This document shows, piece by piece, positions 37,032 to 47,419 of a stretch of 64,000 nucleotides of DNA. A program made the translations under genes and the position numbers. Origin of the DNA: Psychrobacter sp. APC 3281 (GTDB lineage Bacteria > Pseudomonadota > Gammaproteobacteria > Pseudomonadales > Moraxellaceae); the NCBI RefSeq assembly GCF_030407815.1, contig NZ_JASDCS010000001.1, forward strand, positions 310,001-374,000, in the 5' to 3' direction. Within the stretch, counting starts at the first letter, position 1. Each line of letters starts with the position of its first letter. The notes below the pieces were generated by a model. That model was not told the DNA's origin and ran no database searches. It saw only the letters and a program-made list of their open reading frames with translations.

Positions 37032-37811
37032 ATGATCCTGAAACTTAACGTCACCCTCCATTATCGACTCTCAGAGCCAATGGATCTTTTGCTTCAGATC
37101 GAAGCTGCTGATCTTGCGGATCAACGGGTACGGTCAGCCGAGATTTGGACATCAGACGTTGCGCATTTTTCACGGGTTACCGCCGATGATGGCATAGGAG
37201 AGCGGATTTGGATTCACGCTGAAGGGGATTTTAGCTGCACTTATCTCGCAGAAATCGCCGTTGACCGTCCTGCCTTGGACATATCGGTACTGTCCCAAAC
37301 GCCCCTGCATCTTTTGCCCGGAGAGACGATCAGGCATTTAATGCCGTCTCACTATTGCCCGTCAGAACAGTTCCATGCCTTCGTGGACGCCGAGTTTGGC
37401 GATCTCGCTGGCGGCGCACGGATTGCCGCGATGCGTGACTGGATCGAGTCGGCATTTAGCTACGTACCCGGATCAAGTCATGCTCAAACCACCGCGCTTG
37501 ACAGCTTTGCTCAACGTCAGGGCGTATGCCGCGACTTTGCGCATGTTCTCGTAACACTAGCGCGCGCGTCGTCAATACCAGCTAGGTTTGTGAGCGTTTA
37601 TGCGCCCGATGTGACACCACAAGACTTTCATGCCGTGGCCGAGGTCTATCTTGAAGGGAGCTGGCACCTCATTGATCCCACTGGCATGGCAGGTGCCGAC
37701 ACAATGGCCCGCATCGGTGTTGGGTCCGATGCGTCCAGCGTCGCGTTCTTAACCTCGTTCGGATCCATGGAGCTCATCAACCAATCGGTATCCGTAACCA
37801 GACAAGCTTAG
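37032..37811 (+). CDS. transglutaminase-like (cysteine protease fold) protein, probably acquired
   Basis: Cytosolic protein of 259 residues. The N-terminal half is a beta-rich domain common in bacterial transglutaminase-like proteins. The catalytic triad is visible: Cys166 in RQGVCRDFAH, His200 in QDFHAVAEVYL and Asp215 in WHLIDPTG. Activity could be peptidase, amidase or crosslinking. Base use differs from its neighbours: many G/C third positions and CGG, CCC and GGA codons. It interrupts the usual pdxA-rsmA arrangement on the opposite strand, so I infer horizontal gain. A TTCG-loop hairpin follows the stop. Confidence 0.85.
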   Translation: MILKLNVTLHYRLSEPMDLLLQIEAADLADQRVRSAEIWTSDVAHFSRVTADDGIGERIWIHAEGDFSCTYLAEIAVDRPALDISVLSQTPLHLLPGETIRHLMPSHYCPSEQFHAFVDAEFGDLAGGARIAAMRDWIESAFSYVPGSSHAQTTALDSFAQRQGVCRDFAHVLVTLARASSIPARFVSVYAPDVTPQDFHAVAEVYLEGSWHLIDPTGMAGADTMARIGVGSDASSVAFLTSFGSMELINQSVSVTRQA

Positions 37812-37821
37812 GGTCCTGATC

Positions 37822-37843
37822 CTAGGCTTTCGAGCCTGTGTTT
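37822..37843 (+). terminator. possible terminator of the transglutaminase gene
   Basis: AGGCT-TTCG-AGCCT stem-loop with GTGTTT after it, a few bases beyond the stop. The T run is short, so confidence is moderate. Confidence 0.5.
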
Positions 37844-37972
37844 AAGACAGATGCTGCCTGTCATACACGATAAAAACTTTACTAAATCGTCTTAAGCGGC
37901 TGCCTTTTTAGGTAGGCATTACTGATAATAAAATTATTAAGTACTATGTGAAAAATATCTATAAGCACTGAC

Positions 37973-39073
37973 TTATACAGCAGGTACATCGATAAGTGAC
38001 TTATCCGCCATCTCATTAGCCATATTTAGTGCTTGATATAAACTGGTCGCACTCGCACCGCCGCTTCCTGCCAAGTCTAACGCCGTACCATGATCGACAG
38101 AGGTACGAATATAAGGCAAGCCCAAGGTTAGATTTACCGTATCGCCAAAACCGTGCGATTTTAATACTGGCAATCCTTGGTCGTGATACATGGCAATGAC
38201 CGCATCACAGTTTGCTAAATGTCTGGTGGTAAATAACGTATCGGCAGGCATCGCCTCTGATATATTGACACCTGCATCGATGAACTCTTGCAACACGGGA
38301 TTGATAATCTCAATCTCCTCACTTCCCAAGTGCCCGCCCTCGCCTGCATGTGGATTGAGGCCGCAAACCAAAATACGAGGCTGCGTGAGACCAAACTTCT
38401 CTCGCATATCATCAATCACAATTTGTACCGTTTGGCGTACATTATCGGCAGTAATCGCAGCAGGGATGTCCTTTAATGGTAAATGCGTAGTGACAAGCGC
38501 GACTTTCATCGCTTGATTGGCCAGCATCATGACGACTTTCTCACAGCCACTTTGCTGCATAAAAAACTCAGTGTGACCGCTAAACATAGTGCCATCTAAC
38601 AGCTTGATACCAGCATCTATCAGCGCTGATTTTTGTAAGGGACCTGTGACGATAGCGGCAACTGTTCCATTTACTGCTAACTGATGAGCAATGTCTAATT
38701 GCTGAGCCACCATCGCTGAGTTGGCAATATTGATTTGTCCGCCAATAACTCGTTCTGCACAAGGGACATTAAGCAAAATGAAAGGACTATCAGCGTTGAT
38801 CTTTTGCTTTGATATCTGCTCTACCAAGTTAACATCGAAGTTACCGGCATTTACATCTGTATTGATAGTATGCCAACTAGGTATGCTTTTGAGCACGCCA
38901 GCCGCGACCAACTCCTCTGCACGGACTTGCATCGTGCTCGCATCAGCGGTTACCCAAATGGGACGGTCAAAATCTTGCAGCTTGCCCTCTGCCGCCAGAT
39001 TCAATACGACATCCATGCCAATGCCCGCAGGCTCACCTGTCGTGATTAATAATGGACGTTTTTTTTCTGTCAT
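37973..39073 (-). CDS. pdxA: 4-hydroxythreonine-4-phosphate dehydrogenase
   Basis: NAD-dependent metal enzyme that feeds aminoacetone phosphate into the DXP-dependent pyridoxal phosphate pathway. TTGEPAGIGMDV at the N-terminus, TGPLQKSALIDAG near residue 150, FSGHTEF near 170 and a C-terminal YHDQGLPVLKSHGF are family motifs including metal-binding His residues. The 366-residue length is slightly above average. SerC, which also serves this pathway, is encoded at the left of the window. surA, often its neighbour, is absent. Confidence 0.97.
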   Translation of the reverse strand: MTEKKRPLLITTGEPAGIGMDVVLNLAAEGKLQDFDRPIWVTADASTMQVRAEELVAAGVLKSIPSWHTINTDVNAGNFDVNLVEQISKQKINADSPFILLNVPCAERVIGGQINIANSAMVAQQLDIAHQLAVNGTVAAIVTGPLQKSALIDAGIKLLDGTMFSGHTEFFMQQSGCEKVVMMLANQAMKVALVTTHLPLKDIPAAITADNVRQTVQIVIDDMREKFGLTQPRILVCGLNPHAGEGGHLGSEEIEIINPVLQEFIDAGVNISEAMPADTLFTTRHLANCDAVIAMYHDQGLPVLKSHGFGDTVNLTLGLPYIRTSVDHGTALDLAGSGGASATSLYQALNMANEMADKSLIDVPAV

Positions 39074-39371
39074 AGCAATAGCCTTATTTTATTTAAATTT
39101 TTGATTTTATTATATTTATCGTCAATATTTTCAGTTGTTACGTTTAGACAATGGATGCGGTCTCTTATTTTATGCATAACAACCACTGTAGATTTAGTTG
39201 CTTACCCAGCCTAAAAAATCACATAATGTGTTAAACTTTCGCTTCTGATTGTAGCATTTGCAGGCAAATCTAAAACCACGTTTTGGTACATCTACCGTAG
39301 AGATGTACCATATCTGTTTTGCGCTACCATCGACATCCTTTTTTATACCCATTTTGACACATTAGGCACTC
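39074..39371. other. divergent promoter region pdxA/dnaB
   Basis: About 298 bases of AT-rich DNA between divergent starts. A short inverted pair TACATCTAC...GTAGAGATGTA is visible near 39287-39309. No gene is supported. Confidence 0.4.
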
Positions 39372-40775
39372 ATGGCAGAAAACGACAAAACCGACGACTT
39401 ACTCAATCAGACACCGCCGCACAATATCGATATTGAAAAGGCATTGCTCGCGTCTTTGATGAGTATCGAAGAGGCGTACGACAAGATTGCCGATATCGTC
39501 ACCAAAGATGACTTTTATGCTGGGCGACATCAATATATTTTTGATGCGATTGCTCACCTTGCAGCCGTTAACGAGCCTTATGATACGGTCATGGTACACG
39601 ACTGGTTAGAGGCGCAAAAGTTACTCAAAGGTGCAGGTGGGGACAGCTACTTAGCCGATATTTTGAGCCAAAGTCCGGCGACCTTGTTTAACCTGACCGC
39701 TTACGCTCAGCGCGTACGTGAGCTCTCAACGCTGCGTCAGCTCATTACCACGGGTAATGACATGCTGACGCTTGCCTATAATCCAAAAGACCAAAGCGTT
39801 AGCGACATTCTAGACAATGTCGAGGGTAAGATATTTAGTATCAATGAGCAGCATAACAAACGCGCAGAACAGCGCGGACCTGTCGGTATTACTTCGGTCT
39901 TAACCAATGTTATCGATAAGATTCAAGAGCTAAAATCTAATCCCGACGGCATGATTGGTTTGCAGACACCATTTGCCGAGCTGAATAACAAAACCCAAGG
40001 CCTACAAGCGGGTGATCTGATTATTGTCGCTGCGCGTCCTTCGATGGGTAAAACCACTTTTGCGATGAACTTGGCAGAAGGGATTTTGTTTAATGAAGAT
40101 TTGCCCGTCGTGGTGTTTTCGATGGAGATGCCCGCTGAATCTATCGTCATGCGTTTGCTGTCCTCATGGGGCGCGATTAACCAGACGCACCTGCGTTCTG
40201 GGCAAATGAATGAAGATGAATGGGCAAAGATGATGAATGCCATTCAACATCTGCAATCGAAGCATTTATATATTGATGACAGTACCGCCCTACCGCCGTC
40301 TGAGATGCGTTCTCGCTGCCGCCGTATTGCCAAAAACCATGACGGTCGCTTGGGTGCTATCGTAGTCGATTATCTTCAGCTGATGAAAGTACCCAGCTTA
40401 GATGGTAACCGTGTTGGCGAGATTTCTGAGATTTCTCGTAGTCTAAAGGCACTAGCGCGTGAGCTTGAATGTCCAGTGATTGCGTTATCACAGCTTAACC
40501 GTAGTCTAGAAAACCGTCCAAATAAACGCCCTATCATGTCGGATCTACGTGAGTCTGGTGCGATTGAGCAGGATGCCGATTTGATTATGTTCATCTATCG
40601 TGATGAGGTTTATAATGAAAACTCGGACCATAAAGGCGTGGCGGAAATCATTATTGGTAAACAGCGTAACGGTCCTATCGGTACTATTCGTCTAGGCTTT
40701 GAAGGTCAATTTACCCGCTTTATCAATCTAACGCCAGAGTACTATCAAGGCGTGAGTTTTGAGAATGATGAGTAA
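39372..40775 (+). CDS. dnaB: replicative DNA helicase
   Basis: Hexameric helicase that unwinds DNA at the replication fork and binds the primase and the tau subunit. An N-terminal DnaB domain (residues 1-110) begins with TPPHNIDIEKALLASLM. The RecA-like motor has Walker A AARPSMGKTTFAMN near residue 220, Walker B IVVDYLQLM near 330 and the SQLNRSLENR segment. The 467-residue length is normal and no intein is present. The dnaB-alr order is common in gammaproteobacteria. Confidence 0.99.
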   Translation: MAENDKTDDLLNQTPPHNIDIEKALLASLMSIEEAYDKIADIVTKDDFYAGRHQYIFDAIAHLAAVNEPYDTVMVHDWLEAQKLLKGAGGDSYLADILSQSPATLFNLTAYAQRVRELSTLRQLITTGNDMLTLAYNPKDQSVSDILDNVEGKIFSINEQHNKRAEQRGPVGITSVLTNVIDKIQELKSNPDGMIGLQTPFAELNNKTQGLQAGDLIIVAARPSMGKTTFAMNLAEGILFNEDLPVVVFSMEMPAESIVMRLLSSWGAINQTHLRSGQMNEDEWAKMMNAIQHLQSKHLYIDDSTALPPSEMRSRCRRIAKNHDGRLGAIVVDYLQLMKVPSLDGNRVGEISEISRSLKALARELECPVIALSQLNRSLENRPNKRPIMSDLRESGAIEQDADLIMFIYRDEVYNENSDHKGVAEIIIGKQRNGPIGTIRLGFEGQFTRFINLTPEYYQGVSFENDE

Positions 40776-40872
40776 TTAACCTTATAAATTTAACCCTGAT
40801 CAATACTAAGCCTCAAAATTAGGTCTAATCATAGGTCAATAAATAATTTTACATAACCAGTTTTAATACAAT

Positions 40873-40920
40873 AGCCAGTACCGCATCAACTCAATCGATG
40901 CAGTACTGGCTTTATAATTT
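40873..40920 (+). terminator. dnaB terminator
   Basis: AGCCAGTAC-CGCATC pairs with GATGC-AGTACTGGCT (one mismatch) around a nine-base loop, followed by TTATAATTT. Its tail is not a perfect T run, so some read-through into alr is possible. Confidence 0.65.
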
Positions 40921-40948
40921 CATAATTCTACTCATACAGAAGGCGATT

Positions 40949-42055
40949 ATGCGCACTATCACCATAAAACCAAAAGCCCTTACTCATAATCTAAATCAAG
41001 TCAAACAACGAGCACCCCAATCTAAAGTATTGGCTATGGTCAAATCCAATGCTTATGGACACGGCGTGGCGGCAGTCTTGCCAGCCCTGCAGCAAGCAGA
41101 TGGTATCGGTGTCGCTACGTTGACTGAAGCGCTAGAAGCTAGACAGTTAGGTTGGGAGAAAACCATCGGTCTAGTAGAAGGTGCATTTACCGCTGATGAG
41201 TGGCAGCAAGCGATTGATCATGAGATTAGCTGCGTGATTCACCACGGACCACAGCTAGAATGGGCACTACAAAACATCCCGCCAGCTGGCAGTGCAACCA
41301 GAGTGGCTTGGATCAAATACAATACAGGTATGAACCGTTTGGGTTTTAACGCTGAGGGAGTGCTATCAGCAGCAAAACGCCTACATGAAGCGGGTTATCA
41401 GCTGATCCTAGCCACGCACTTCGCCAATGCCGATGACCACGATCATCCATTAAATGCGATGCAGATTGAGCGCTTCTCAAGCGTACTAGCGACTTTGAAA
41501 GATACCATTGGCCCAGATATCCAAGGCTCATTATGCAACTCTGCTGGTATCGTCAACTTCCCAGAACATCATTATGATTGGGTACGTCCAGGCATTATCT
41601 TATACGGTAGCTCTCCTGTCGTTGATAAGAGCGCACAAGAACTAGACTTGCAGCCCGCGATGGAGTTTAGTGCTCAAATCATTGCTCTACAAACCGTTAG
41701 CGCAAATGATGCAATCGGCTATGGTAGCCGCTGGCGTGCGCAGCAAGATACCAGAACCGCTTTGGTCAGCGTGGGATATGGCGATGGCTATCCACGTGTG
41801 GTCACTGATGATGCGTATGTTACTGTCATGGATGCTAACGACAGCCAAAGCTACCGCTGCCCAGTTATTGGGCGAGTAGCTATGGATATGATTGTCATTG
41901 ATATCAGTAATGCACCTGAGAGTCTTGCTATAGATAGCAAGGTCATGCTCTGGGGCGATGCGCCTCGTGTCGACGAAGTAGCAGGTCATGCTGGGACAAT
42001 TAGCTATGAGCTGTTATGTCGCCTTAGCATACGTCCAAACCGTACACAGGCATAA
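40949..42055 (+). CDS. alr: alanine racemase
   Basis: PLP enzyme that makes D-alanine for peptidoglycan. The PLP lysine lies in AMVKSNAYGHG (residue about 35) and the catalytic tyrosine in AIGYGSRW near residue 255. Starting at the ATG at 40949 gives 368 residues and an N-terminus typical of the family (MRTITIKPKALTHNLNQ). An upstream in-frame start at 40898 falls inside the dnaB terminator hairpin and is rejected. It forms the common pair with dnaB. Confidence 0.97.
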   Translation: MRTITIKPKALTHNLNQVKQRAPQSKVLAMVKSNAYGHGVAAVLPALQQADGIGVATLTEALEARQLGWEKTIGLVEGAFTADEWQQAIDHEISCVIHHGPQLEWALQNIPPAGSATRVAWIKYNTGMNRLGFNAEGVLSAAKRLHEAGYQLILATHFANADDHDHPLNAMQIERFSSVLATLKDTIGPDIQGSLCNSAGIVNFPEHHYDWVRPGIILYGSSPVVDKSAQELDLQPAMEFSAQIIALQTVSANDAIGYGSRWRAQQDTRTALVSVGYGDGYPRVVTDDAYVTVMDANDSQSYRCPVIGRVAMDMIVIDISNAPESLAIDSKVMLWGDAPRVDEVAGHAGTISYELLCRLSIRPNRTQA

Positions 42056-42272
42056 TCATTAGCGGCACAGTCATTAGCATATAAGATATTGCGGCTTGCT
42101 AAGGAGATTTTGGTCTATTTGGCAAGCCATTTAATCTTGATAAAAATGAACGTTTACATTGAAAGTAAATACGCTATACTAAAAGTTTGTTGTCAACCCA
42201 GTATACGCACTGACGCGATGCTATTGAAGACTGATAACGTTTCACTGACTGCGATCGACTGCTAGGATTACT

Positions 42273-43196
42273 ATGAGTTTGCGCCATTTTTTAACCTTAT
42301 CTGATTTAACCAAACAAGAACTAGAAAACTTAATCAAACGCGCAAGCGAATTGCGTAAGATGCAACACGCAGGCGAGATATACCAGCCTTTTGTTGGTCG
42401 TACGCTTGGCATGATATTTGAAAAATCTTCAACGCGTACCCGTATCTCATTTGAGACGGGCATGGGTCAATTTGGTGGTAACGCCATATTTTTATCACCA
42501 AACGATACGCAGCTCGGTCGCGGCGAGCCACTAGAAGATTCAGCACGCGTGATTTCTAGCATGGTTGATATCATCATGATTCGTACCTTTGGGCACGAAA
42601 AAGTTGAAACCTTTGCTGAATACTCAAGTGTGCCTATTATCAATGCATTGACCGATGACTATCATCCATGCCAGTTGCTCGCTGATATGCAGACCTATTA
42701 CGAGCATCGCGGTAGTATCGAAAATAAGATTGTGACTTGGGTTGGTGATGGCAACAATATGTGCTCGTCATTTATGCAAGCTGCCAATCAGTTTGGTTTT
42801 GAATTACGCGTGGCAGCACCTTATGGGTTTGAGCCTGATCCGAAACTTATGGAACGCTTCTCACATTGCGTCAGTCTGGTAGAAAACGTACAAGACGCGG
42901 CAAAAGATTCTAACTTAATTGTCACTGATGTGTGGGCAAGTATGGGTCAAGAATCAGAGCAAAACACACGTGCACGTCGTTTTGCGCCTTATCAAGTGAC
43001 ACCGTCTCTATTAGACAAGGCTGATCCTGAAGTGGTGTTTATGCATTGCTTGCCCGCCCATCGCGGCGAGGAAATCTCTCATGACATGCTTAATGACCCA
43101 CGTTCTGTCGTTTGGGACGAAGCTGAAAACCGCCTACATGCACAAAAAGCATTGATGGAGTTTTTACTTAAAGACAAAATCAAGTTGCCTGCATAA
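42273..43196 (+). CDS. argF: ornithine carbamoyltransferase
   Basis: Converts ornithine and carbamoyl phosphate to citrulline in arginine synthesis. The carbamoyl-phosphate motif SSTRTR lies near residue 50, the HPCQLLAD segment near 130 and the ornithine-binding [11 protein letters not shown] near 265. The 307-residue length is standard. The gene stands alone. Confidence 0.97.
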   Translation: MSLRHFLTLSDLTKQELENLIKRASELRKMQHAGEIYQPFVGRTLGMIFEKSSTRTRISFETGMGQFGGNAIFLSPNDTQLGRGEPLEDSARVISSMVDIIMIRTFGHEKVETFAEYSSVPIINALTDDYHPCQLLADMQTYYEHRGSIENKIVTWVGDGNNMCSSFMQAANQFGFELRVAAPYGFEPDPKLMERFSHCVSLVENVQDAAKDSNLIVTDVWASMGQESEQNTRARRFAPYQVTPSLLDKADPEVVFMHCLPAHRGEEISHDMLNDPRSVVWDEAENRLHAQKALMEFLLKDKIKLPA

Positions 43197-43274
43197 CTTA
43201 GGTTATTTTATAAAAAGACAGTGAGATAAATAGTACAATAACTTGCTAACAAACTCCTAAATAAGTTCCCAAAT

Positions 43275-43307
43275 AAAAAAGCCATCCAGATCTGGACGGC
43301 TTTTTTG
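43275..43307. terminator. bidirectional terminator argF/rpiA
   Basis: GCCATCCAGA/TCTGGACGGC hairpin (one mismatch) flanked by six A on the left and six T on the right; it serves both convergent genes. Confidence 0.92.
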
Positions 43308-43332
43308 TTTATACAAATGATTTGATCATAGA

Positions 43333-43995
43333 TTAACGCGTGAGCGTTGTCACGCCATTTGCACCTGCTTTTAGCAGAACGTCTGCTTGGTTTGCTGCAA
43401 AGATACCATTACAGACCACACCTACGATATTATTCAACTCTTTTTCTAGCGCGATTGGATTACTCACATCCAAATCATAAGTATCTAGAATGACATTACC
43501 ATAATCAGTGACAAAGTCTTCACGATATACTGGCTCGCCGCCCAATTTGGCCAATTGGCGAGCCACATACGAGCGGGCTTGTGGTAATACTTCAATCGGT
43601 ACTGGAAACGCGCGACCTAATATATCAACGCTTTTGCTATCATCGACCATACAGACGAACTTGTTTGAAGCTGCAGCCACAATCTTTTCGCGAGTCAATG
43701 CACCGCCGCCGCCTTTGATAAGTTGCAAGTGCTCATTGACTTCATCAGCACCATCGATATAAACATCTAACGTGCCAGCAAAGTTCAAATCGACTATTTC
43801 GATACCAAGCGCACGAAGTTTGTCTTCTGTCACCTGTGAGCTAGCGACGGCGCCAGCAAGCTTCAATTGTGGCAACAACTCAATCAAACAGTTGACCGTA
43901 CTACCTGTCCCTACCCCAAGTATCATATCGTCTTCGATATAGCTTAGAGCAGCTTTGGCCGCGGCTTGCTTTTGTGCTTGCTGATCACTCATCAT
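43333..43995 (-). CDS. rpiA: ribose-5-phosphate isomerase A
   Basis: Interconverts ribose 5-phosphate and ribulose 5-phosphate in the pentose phosphate pathway. GVGTGSTVN at residue about 31, [26 protein letters not shown] (catalytic Asp and Glu region; only partly quoted as DGADEV and [10 protein letters not shown]) near 84-105 and a normal length of 220 residues identify it. The two leading Met codons leave the start uncertain by one residue. It is divergent from ilvA. Confidence 0.97.
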   Translation of the reverse strand: MMSDQQAQKQAAAKAALSYIEDDMILGVGTGSTVNCLIELLPQLKLAGAVASSQVTEDKLRALGIEIVDLNFAGTLDVYIDGADEVNEHLQLIKGGGGALTREKIVAAASNKFVCMVDDSKSVDILGRAFPVPIEVLPQARSYVARQLAKLGGEPVYREDFVTDYGNVILDTYDLDVSNPIALEKELNNIVGVVCNGIFAANQADVLLKAGANGVTTLTR

Positions 43996-44298
43996 AAATC
44001 CTTGGAAAATAAACGTATGGTCTTAAAAAAAGTAAAAGGCTAAAACAGATAAAATGCGCGGCTATTATAACCGATGATATTAATGGATGTTAGCGCATCA
44101 TGACGCTAATTTGTGAGTCCTATCGTGCCTAGCTAAGACTTAACTTAGGTAAATACCTGCACTTCATGTAATTTCAAGCACGAAATCCCAAGAAAACTGC
44201 AATTGAGTCTTGCAAGATACTAAAAATCGGCATAGGCTAATCTATTTCGTTTTTATATTCATCTACACTTTTTATATTCATTCTGTTTAGGGATTACT
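43996..44298. other. divergent region rpiA/ilvA
   Basis: 303 bases holding the promoters of both genes. I see no leader-peptide frame with a run of branched-chain codons and no riboswitch core, so attenuation of ilvA is not evident. Confidence 0.4.
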
Positions 44299-45852
44299 AT
44301 GCTGTCACACTGGGTACGAGCCATCTTACAAGCCACCGTCTATGACGTTGCTATTCAAACACCACTTGAAACGGCGCCCAAGCTGACCCAACGTTTTGCC
44401 AATGACATTAGATTTAAGCGTGAAGACTTACAACCAGTCAAATCATTTAAATTGCGCGGTGCCTATAACCGTATCAGTCAGTTGAGCGACGAGCAAAAAG
44501 CACGCGGCGTCATTTGTGCTTCCGCAGGTAATCATGCGCAAGGCGTGGCGTACTCTGCGCGCAAATTATCACTAAATAACATCATCGTCATGCCAACCAC
44601 GACTCCTGATATCAAAGTGGATGCGGTAAGAGCACTTGGTGGCAATGTAGATCTGCACGGTGATAGCTTTGATCAAGCAAACCGCTATGCGATTGACCGC
44701 GCTGAACGTGAAGGCCTTACTTTTATTCCGCCTTATGACGATGAACTGGTCATCGCAGGACAAGGTACCATCGGTCTTGAGCTGACCCAGCAGTGGCGTA
44801 ATATGGACTATGTATTCGTTGCCGTGGGTGGTGGTGGCCTAATATCTGGTGTGGCCGCATTCTTAGGCGAAGTGGCACCACATGTTAAAGTGATTGCGGT
44901 AGAAGCTGAGCAGTCAGCTTGTCTAAAAGCCGCGCTTGAAACAGGTGAGCGTGTCAAGCTCGAGCAAGTAGGATTGTTCGTGGATGGCGTGGCAGTCGCA
45001 CAGATTGGCGAATTGCCTTTTGACGTTGTCCGTACACAAAAAAGCGATAACTCAGGTCCTATCGTTGAGACTGAAGTGATCACTTGTACCAATGATGAAG
45101 TGTGTGCGGCTGTCAAAGATATCTTTGAAGAAAACCGCAGCATCGTTGAGCCTGCTGGTGCGTTGTCAGTCGCTGGTATGAAAAAATATATCGAAGCCAA
45201 CAATATCCAAGACAAAAACTGCGTCGGCATCATTTGCGGTGCCAATATGAATTTTGACCGCCTGCGTTATATCGCTGAGCGTACTGAAATTGGTGAGAAA
45301 AAAGAAGCAATCTTTGGGGTTACCATCCCTGAACAAACAGGCGCTTTCTTAAATTTCTGTCGCAGCCTACACGGCCGTAATATCACTGAGTTTAACTACC
45401 GTGCTGACAGCAAAAAATCACCAGATTCTATGGAGCCTGCCTCAATCTTCGTAGGTATCGCGTTAAAAGAAGGTGAAAAAGAGCGTCAAACCATCAGTAA
45501 CCAATTGTCTGACGATGGCTACACTGCTCACGATCTGACCGACGATGATATCGCCAAGTCACATATCCGTCATTTGATTGGTGGTCACGCCAAGGTCGAA
45601 AACGAGCAGTTACTACAAGTGGTATTTCCAGAGCGTCCGGGCGCACTGCTGACTTTCTTAGAAAAATTGGGCGATGACTTTAATATCACTTTATTCCATT
45701 ACCGTAATCATGGTGCCGCTGAAGGTCGGGTGTTAGTGGGTTTACAAGCCTCTGACAGTAACTCGCGCCAGCTACAAGATGCCTTACTAGATATCGGCTA
45801 CGACTGTACCATGGTGAATGACAATATTGGCTATCAGTTGTTTTTAAGATAA
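44299..45852 (+). CDS. ilvA: threonine ammonia-lyase (threonine deaminase), biosynthetic
   Basis: PLP enzyme that converts threonine to 2-oxobutanoate, the committed step of isoleucine synthesis. The PLP lysine is in PVKSFKLRGAYNRI (residue about 53); the glycine-rich phosphate loop is GGGGLISG near 175. Two C-terminal ACT-like regulatory domains begin with FGVTIPEQTGAFLNF and VVFPERPGALLTF. At 517 residues it is the long, feedback-controlled type. It ends at its own terminator. Confidence 0.97.
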   Translation: MLSHWVRAILQATVYDVAIQTPLETAPKLTQRFANDIRFKREDLQPVKSFKLRGAYNRISQLSDEQKARGVICASAGNHAQGVAYSARKLSLNNIIVMPTTTPDIKVDAVRALGGNVDLHGDSFDQANRYAIDRAEREGLTFIPPYDDELVIAGQGTIGLELTQQWRNMDYVFVAVGGGGLISGVAAFLGEVAPHVKVIAVEAEQSACLKAALETGERVKLEQVGLFVDGVAVAQIGELPFDVVRTQKSDNSGPIVETEVITCTNDEVCAAVKDIFEENRSIVEPAGALSVAGMKKYIEANNIQDKNCVGIICGANMNFDRLRYIAERTEIGEKKEAIFGVTIPEQTGAFLNFCRSLHGRNITEFNYRADSKKSPDSMEPASIFVGIALKEGEKERQTISNQLSDDGYTAHDLTDDDIAKSHIRHLIGGHAKVENEQLLQVVFPERPGALLTFLEKLGDDFNITLFHYRNHGAAEGRVLVGLQASDSNSRQLQDALLDIGYDCTMVNDNIGYQLFLR

Positions 45853-45884
45853 CCTCCTAAGAGTATGTTCCTAAGATGAATAAC

Positions 45885-45918
45885 AAAAGCGGCTTCTCTT
45901 ATGATTAGCCGCTTTTTG
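45885..45918 (+). terminator. ilvA terminator
   Basis: AAAAGCGGCT / AGCCGCTTTTT hairpin with a loop of about ten bases. Confidence 0.88.
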
Positions 45919-46096
45919 CATCATATAACCCGATACTAGGGAATGTCCCTATTTTAAAAATGGTGATAAACGTTTGAACTGGGAACACGTCCTAAGCACT
46001 ACAATCACAAAAATACATTTGCAAATAGTAAAGTTGCCCTAATATTGTTTATATAAAACTATGATTTAATATAAAAACGAAGGCAGAGTGATTCTT

Positions 46097-46516
46097 ATGA
46101 AGAAAAGTGCTGATGATAACCAAGGTTTGGTGAAAATCCGTCTCGATAAATGGCTTTGGGCAGCTAGGTTTTATCGTACACGCACCCTAGCCAAACAAGC
46201 GATTGAAAGTGGACGCGTGCACTATGCTGGTAGCCGGGTAAAAACCAGTAAAGAGATTTCAGTCGGAGATGAGCTAACCATTCGTCAAGGCTCAGCGACC
46301 GCTATGACTGAAAAGACTGTCGTTGTTGAGGCGCTATCTGCACAGCGTGGCAATGCGATTGCCGCTGAGGTACTATATTCAGAGACAAAAGAGAGCGAGA
46401 CGCGCCGTGCTTACTATGCCGAACAGCGCAAACTGGCCAATCTTGCTCGTCCTGACAACAAGCCCAACAAAAAAGAGCGACGCGATCTACAGCGTTTTAA
46501 AAGTAATCAAGATTAA
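46097..46516 (+). CDS. hslR: ribosome-associated heat-shock protein Hsp15 (S4 domain)
   Basis: Small RNA-binding protein that in E. coli binds stalled 50S subunits carrying nascent chains. The S4 domain begins with VKIRLDKWLWAARFYRTRTL and the C-terminus is basic (KPNKKERRDLQRFK), as in E. coli Hsp15. From the ATG at 46097 it has 139 residues. A GTG at 46088 is an alternative and is nearer to AAGG, so the start is not settled. Confidence 0.93.
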   Translation: MKKSADDNQGLVKIRLDKWLWAARFYRTRTLAKQAIESGRVHYAGSRVKTSKEISVGDELTIRQGSATAMTEKTVVVEALSAQRGNAIAAEVLYSETKESETRRAYYAEQRKLANLARPDNKPNKKERRDLQRFKSNQD

Positions 46517-46723
46517 AACCGTTTCACTATCTCACCTTTTGGCCATGCATCATATGGCCAAAGCTTCATTGTTAAATGACGCTATTGTTTAGTCTCTATC
46601 CTTGCCATTCCAAGCATTAAGCGTTAAGCTAGCAGCTGATTCAATCGATTGCATGCTAATAAAAGCCGCATTAACAATGCTGGTCTCTTATAGCATGTTT
46701 TTTTTGTTATAGAAGGTCATATT

Positions 46724-47221
46724 ATGCTGATGAAAGCCTGTACTCCCTCGTCTGTATTATTGGTATGTTTAGGAAATATCTGCCGCTCCCCTACTGCTGA
46801 AGAAGTTTTTCGTCAGCAAGCAGCGATTGCTGGACTATCTATAAAAGTAGACTCAGCAGGCACCAGTGATTGGCACGTTGGCAGTGCGCCTGATACTCGC
46901 TCACAACGTCATGCTAAGTCACACGGCTATAAAATTAATAAGCTGGTCGCTCGTCAAGTCAGTGCCAATGATTTTCGTGATTTTGATTTAATCTTAGCCA
47001 TGGATTCACAGAATCTAGCTGATCTACAAGCTATCAAAGATGGCATTATAGAGTCAGAAGATAATTTGGCAACACTAGCGCTATTCAGTGAAGAAGACCC
47101 TACCTACTGCGGCAGCGATGTGCCAGATCCATATAAGTGCGATAACGATGATTTTGAAGAAGTGATCGAGCGTATCGAATCAAGCGCCCAAGCTTGGATA
47201 GAAAGCTGGAAAGCCTGCTAG
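46724..47221 (+). CDS. low-molecular-weight protein tyrosine phosphatase
   Basis: Cytosolic phosphatase of 165 residues. The P-loop is CLGNICRSPTAEE at residues about 15-27, with nucleophile Cys and Arg of the CX5R motif. The general acid Asp lies in VPDPYKC near residue 130. Similar enzymes dephosphorylate tyrosine kinases of capsule synthesis, but no kinase or polysaccharide gene is adjacent, so the substrate is unknown. It precedes murB by about 200 bases. Confidence 0.94.
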   Translation: MLMKACTPSSVLLVCLGNICRSPTAEEVFRQQAAIAGLSIKVDSAGTSDWHVGSAPDTRSQRHAKSHGYKINKLVARQVSANDFRDFDLILAMDSQNLADLQAIKDGIIESEDNLATLALFSEEDPTYCGSDVPDPYKCDNDDFEEVIERIESSAQAWIESWKAC

Positions 47222-47419
47222 CCATACTGTCTATATTTCTGCTACTCTTGCATCCGGTATCCTCTATAATATAGTTAATCCTCTATAAAAGAGCTACAGC
47301 GTTAACCTCGCTTGAAGTATCACAGTTACGTCTGCACTCAGTTGCCTTGTATCTCTTTTAAATTGAATCAACTATAGCTACCTTATCATTTATTATCCTT
47401 TTGCCACATAGGCTATGTT

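Noticed and set aside
40898-40948. Upstream start for alr
   Set aside because: The extra codons lie in the dnaB terminator hairpin and add a non-homologous N-terminus.
43996-44298. Branched-chain leader-peptide attenuator before ilvA
   Set aside because: No short frame with runs of Ile/Leu/Val/Thr codons and no terminator hairpin ahead of the gene.
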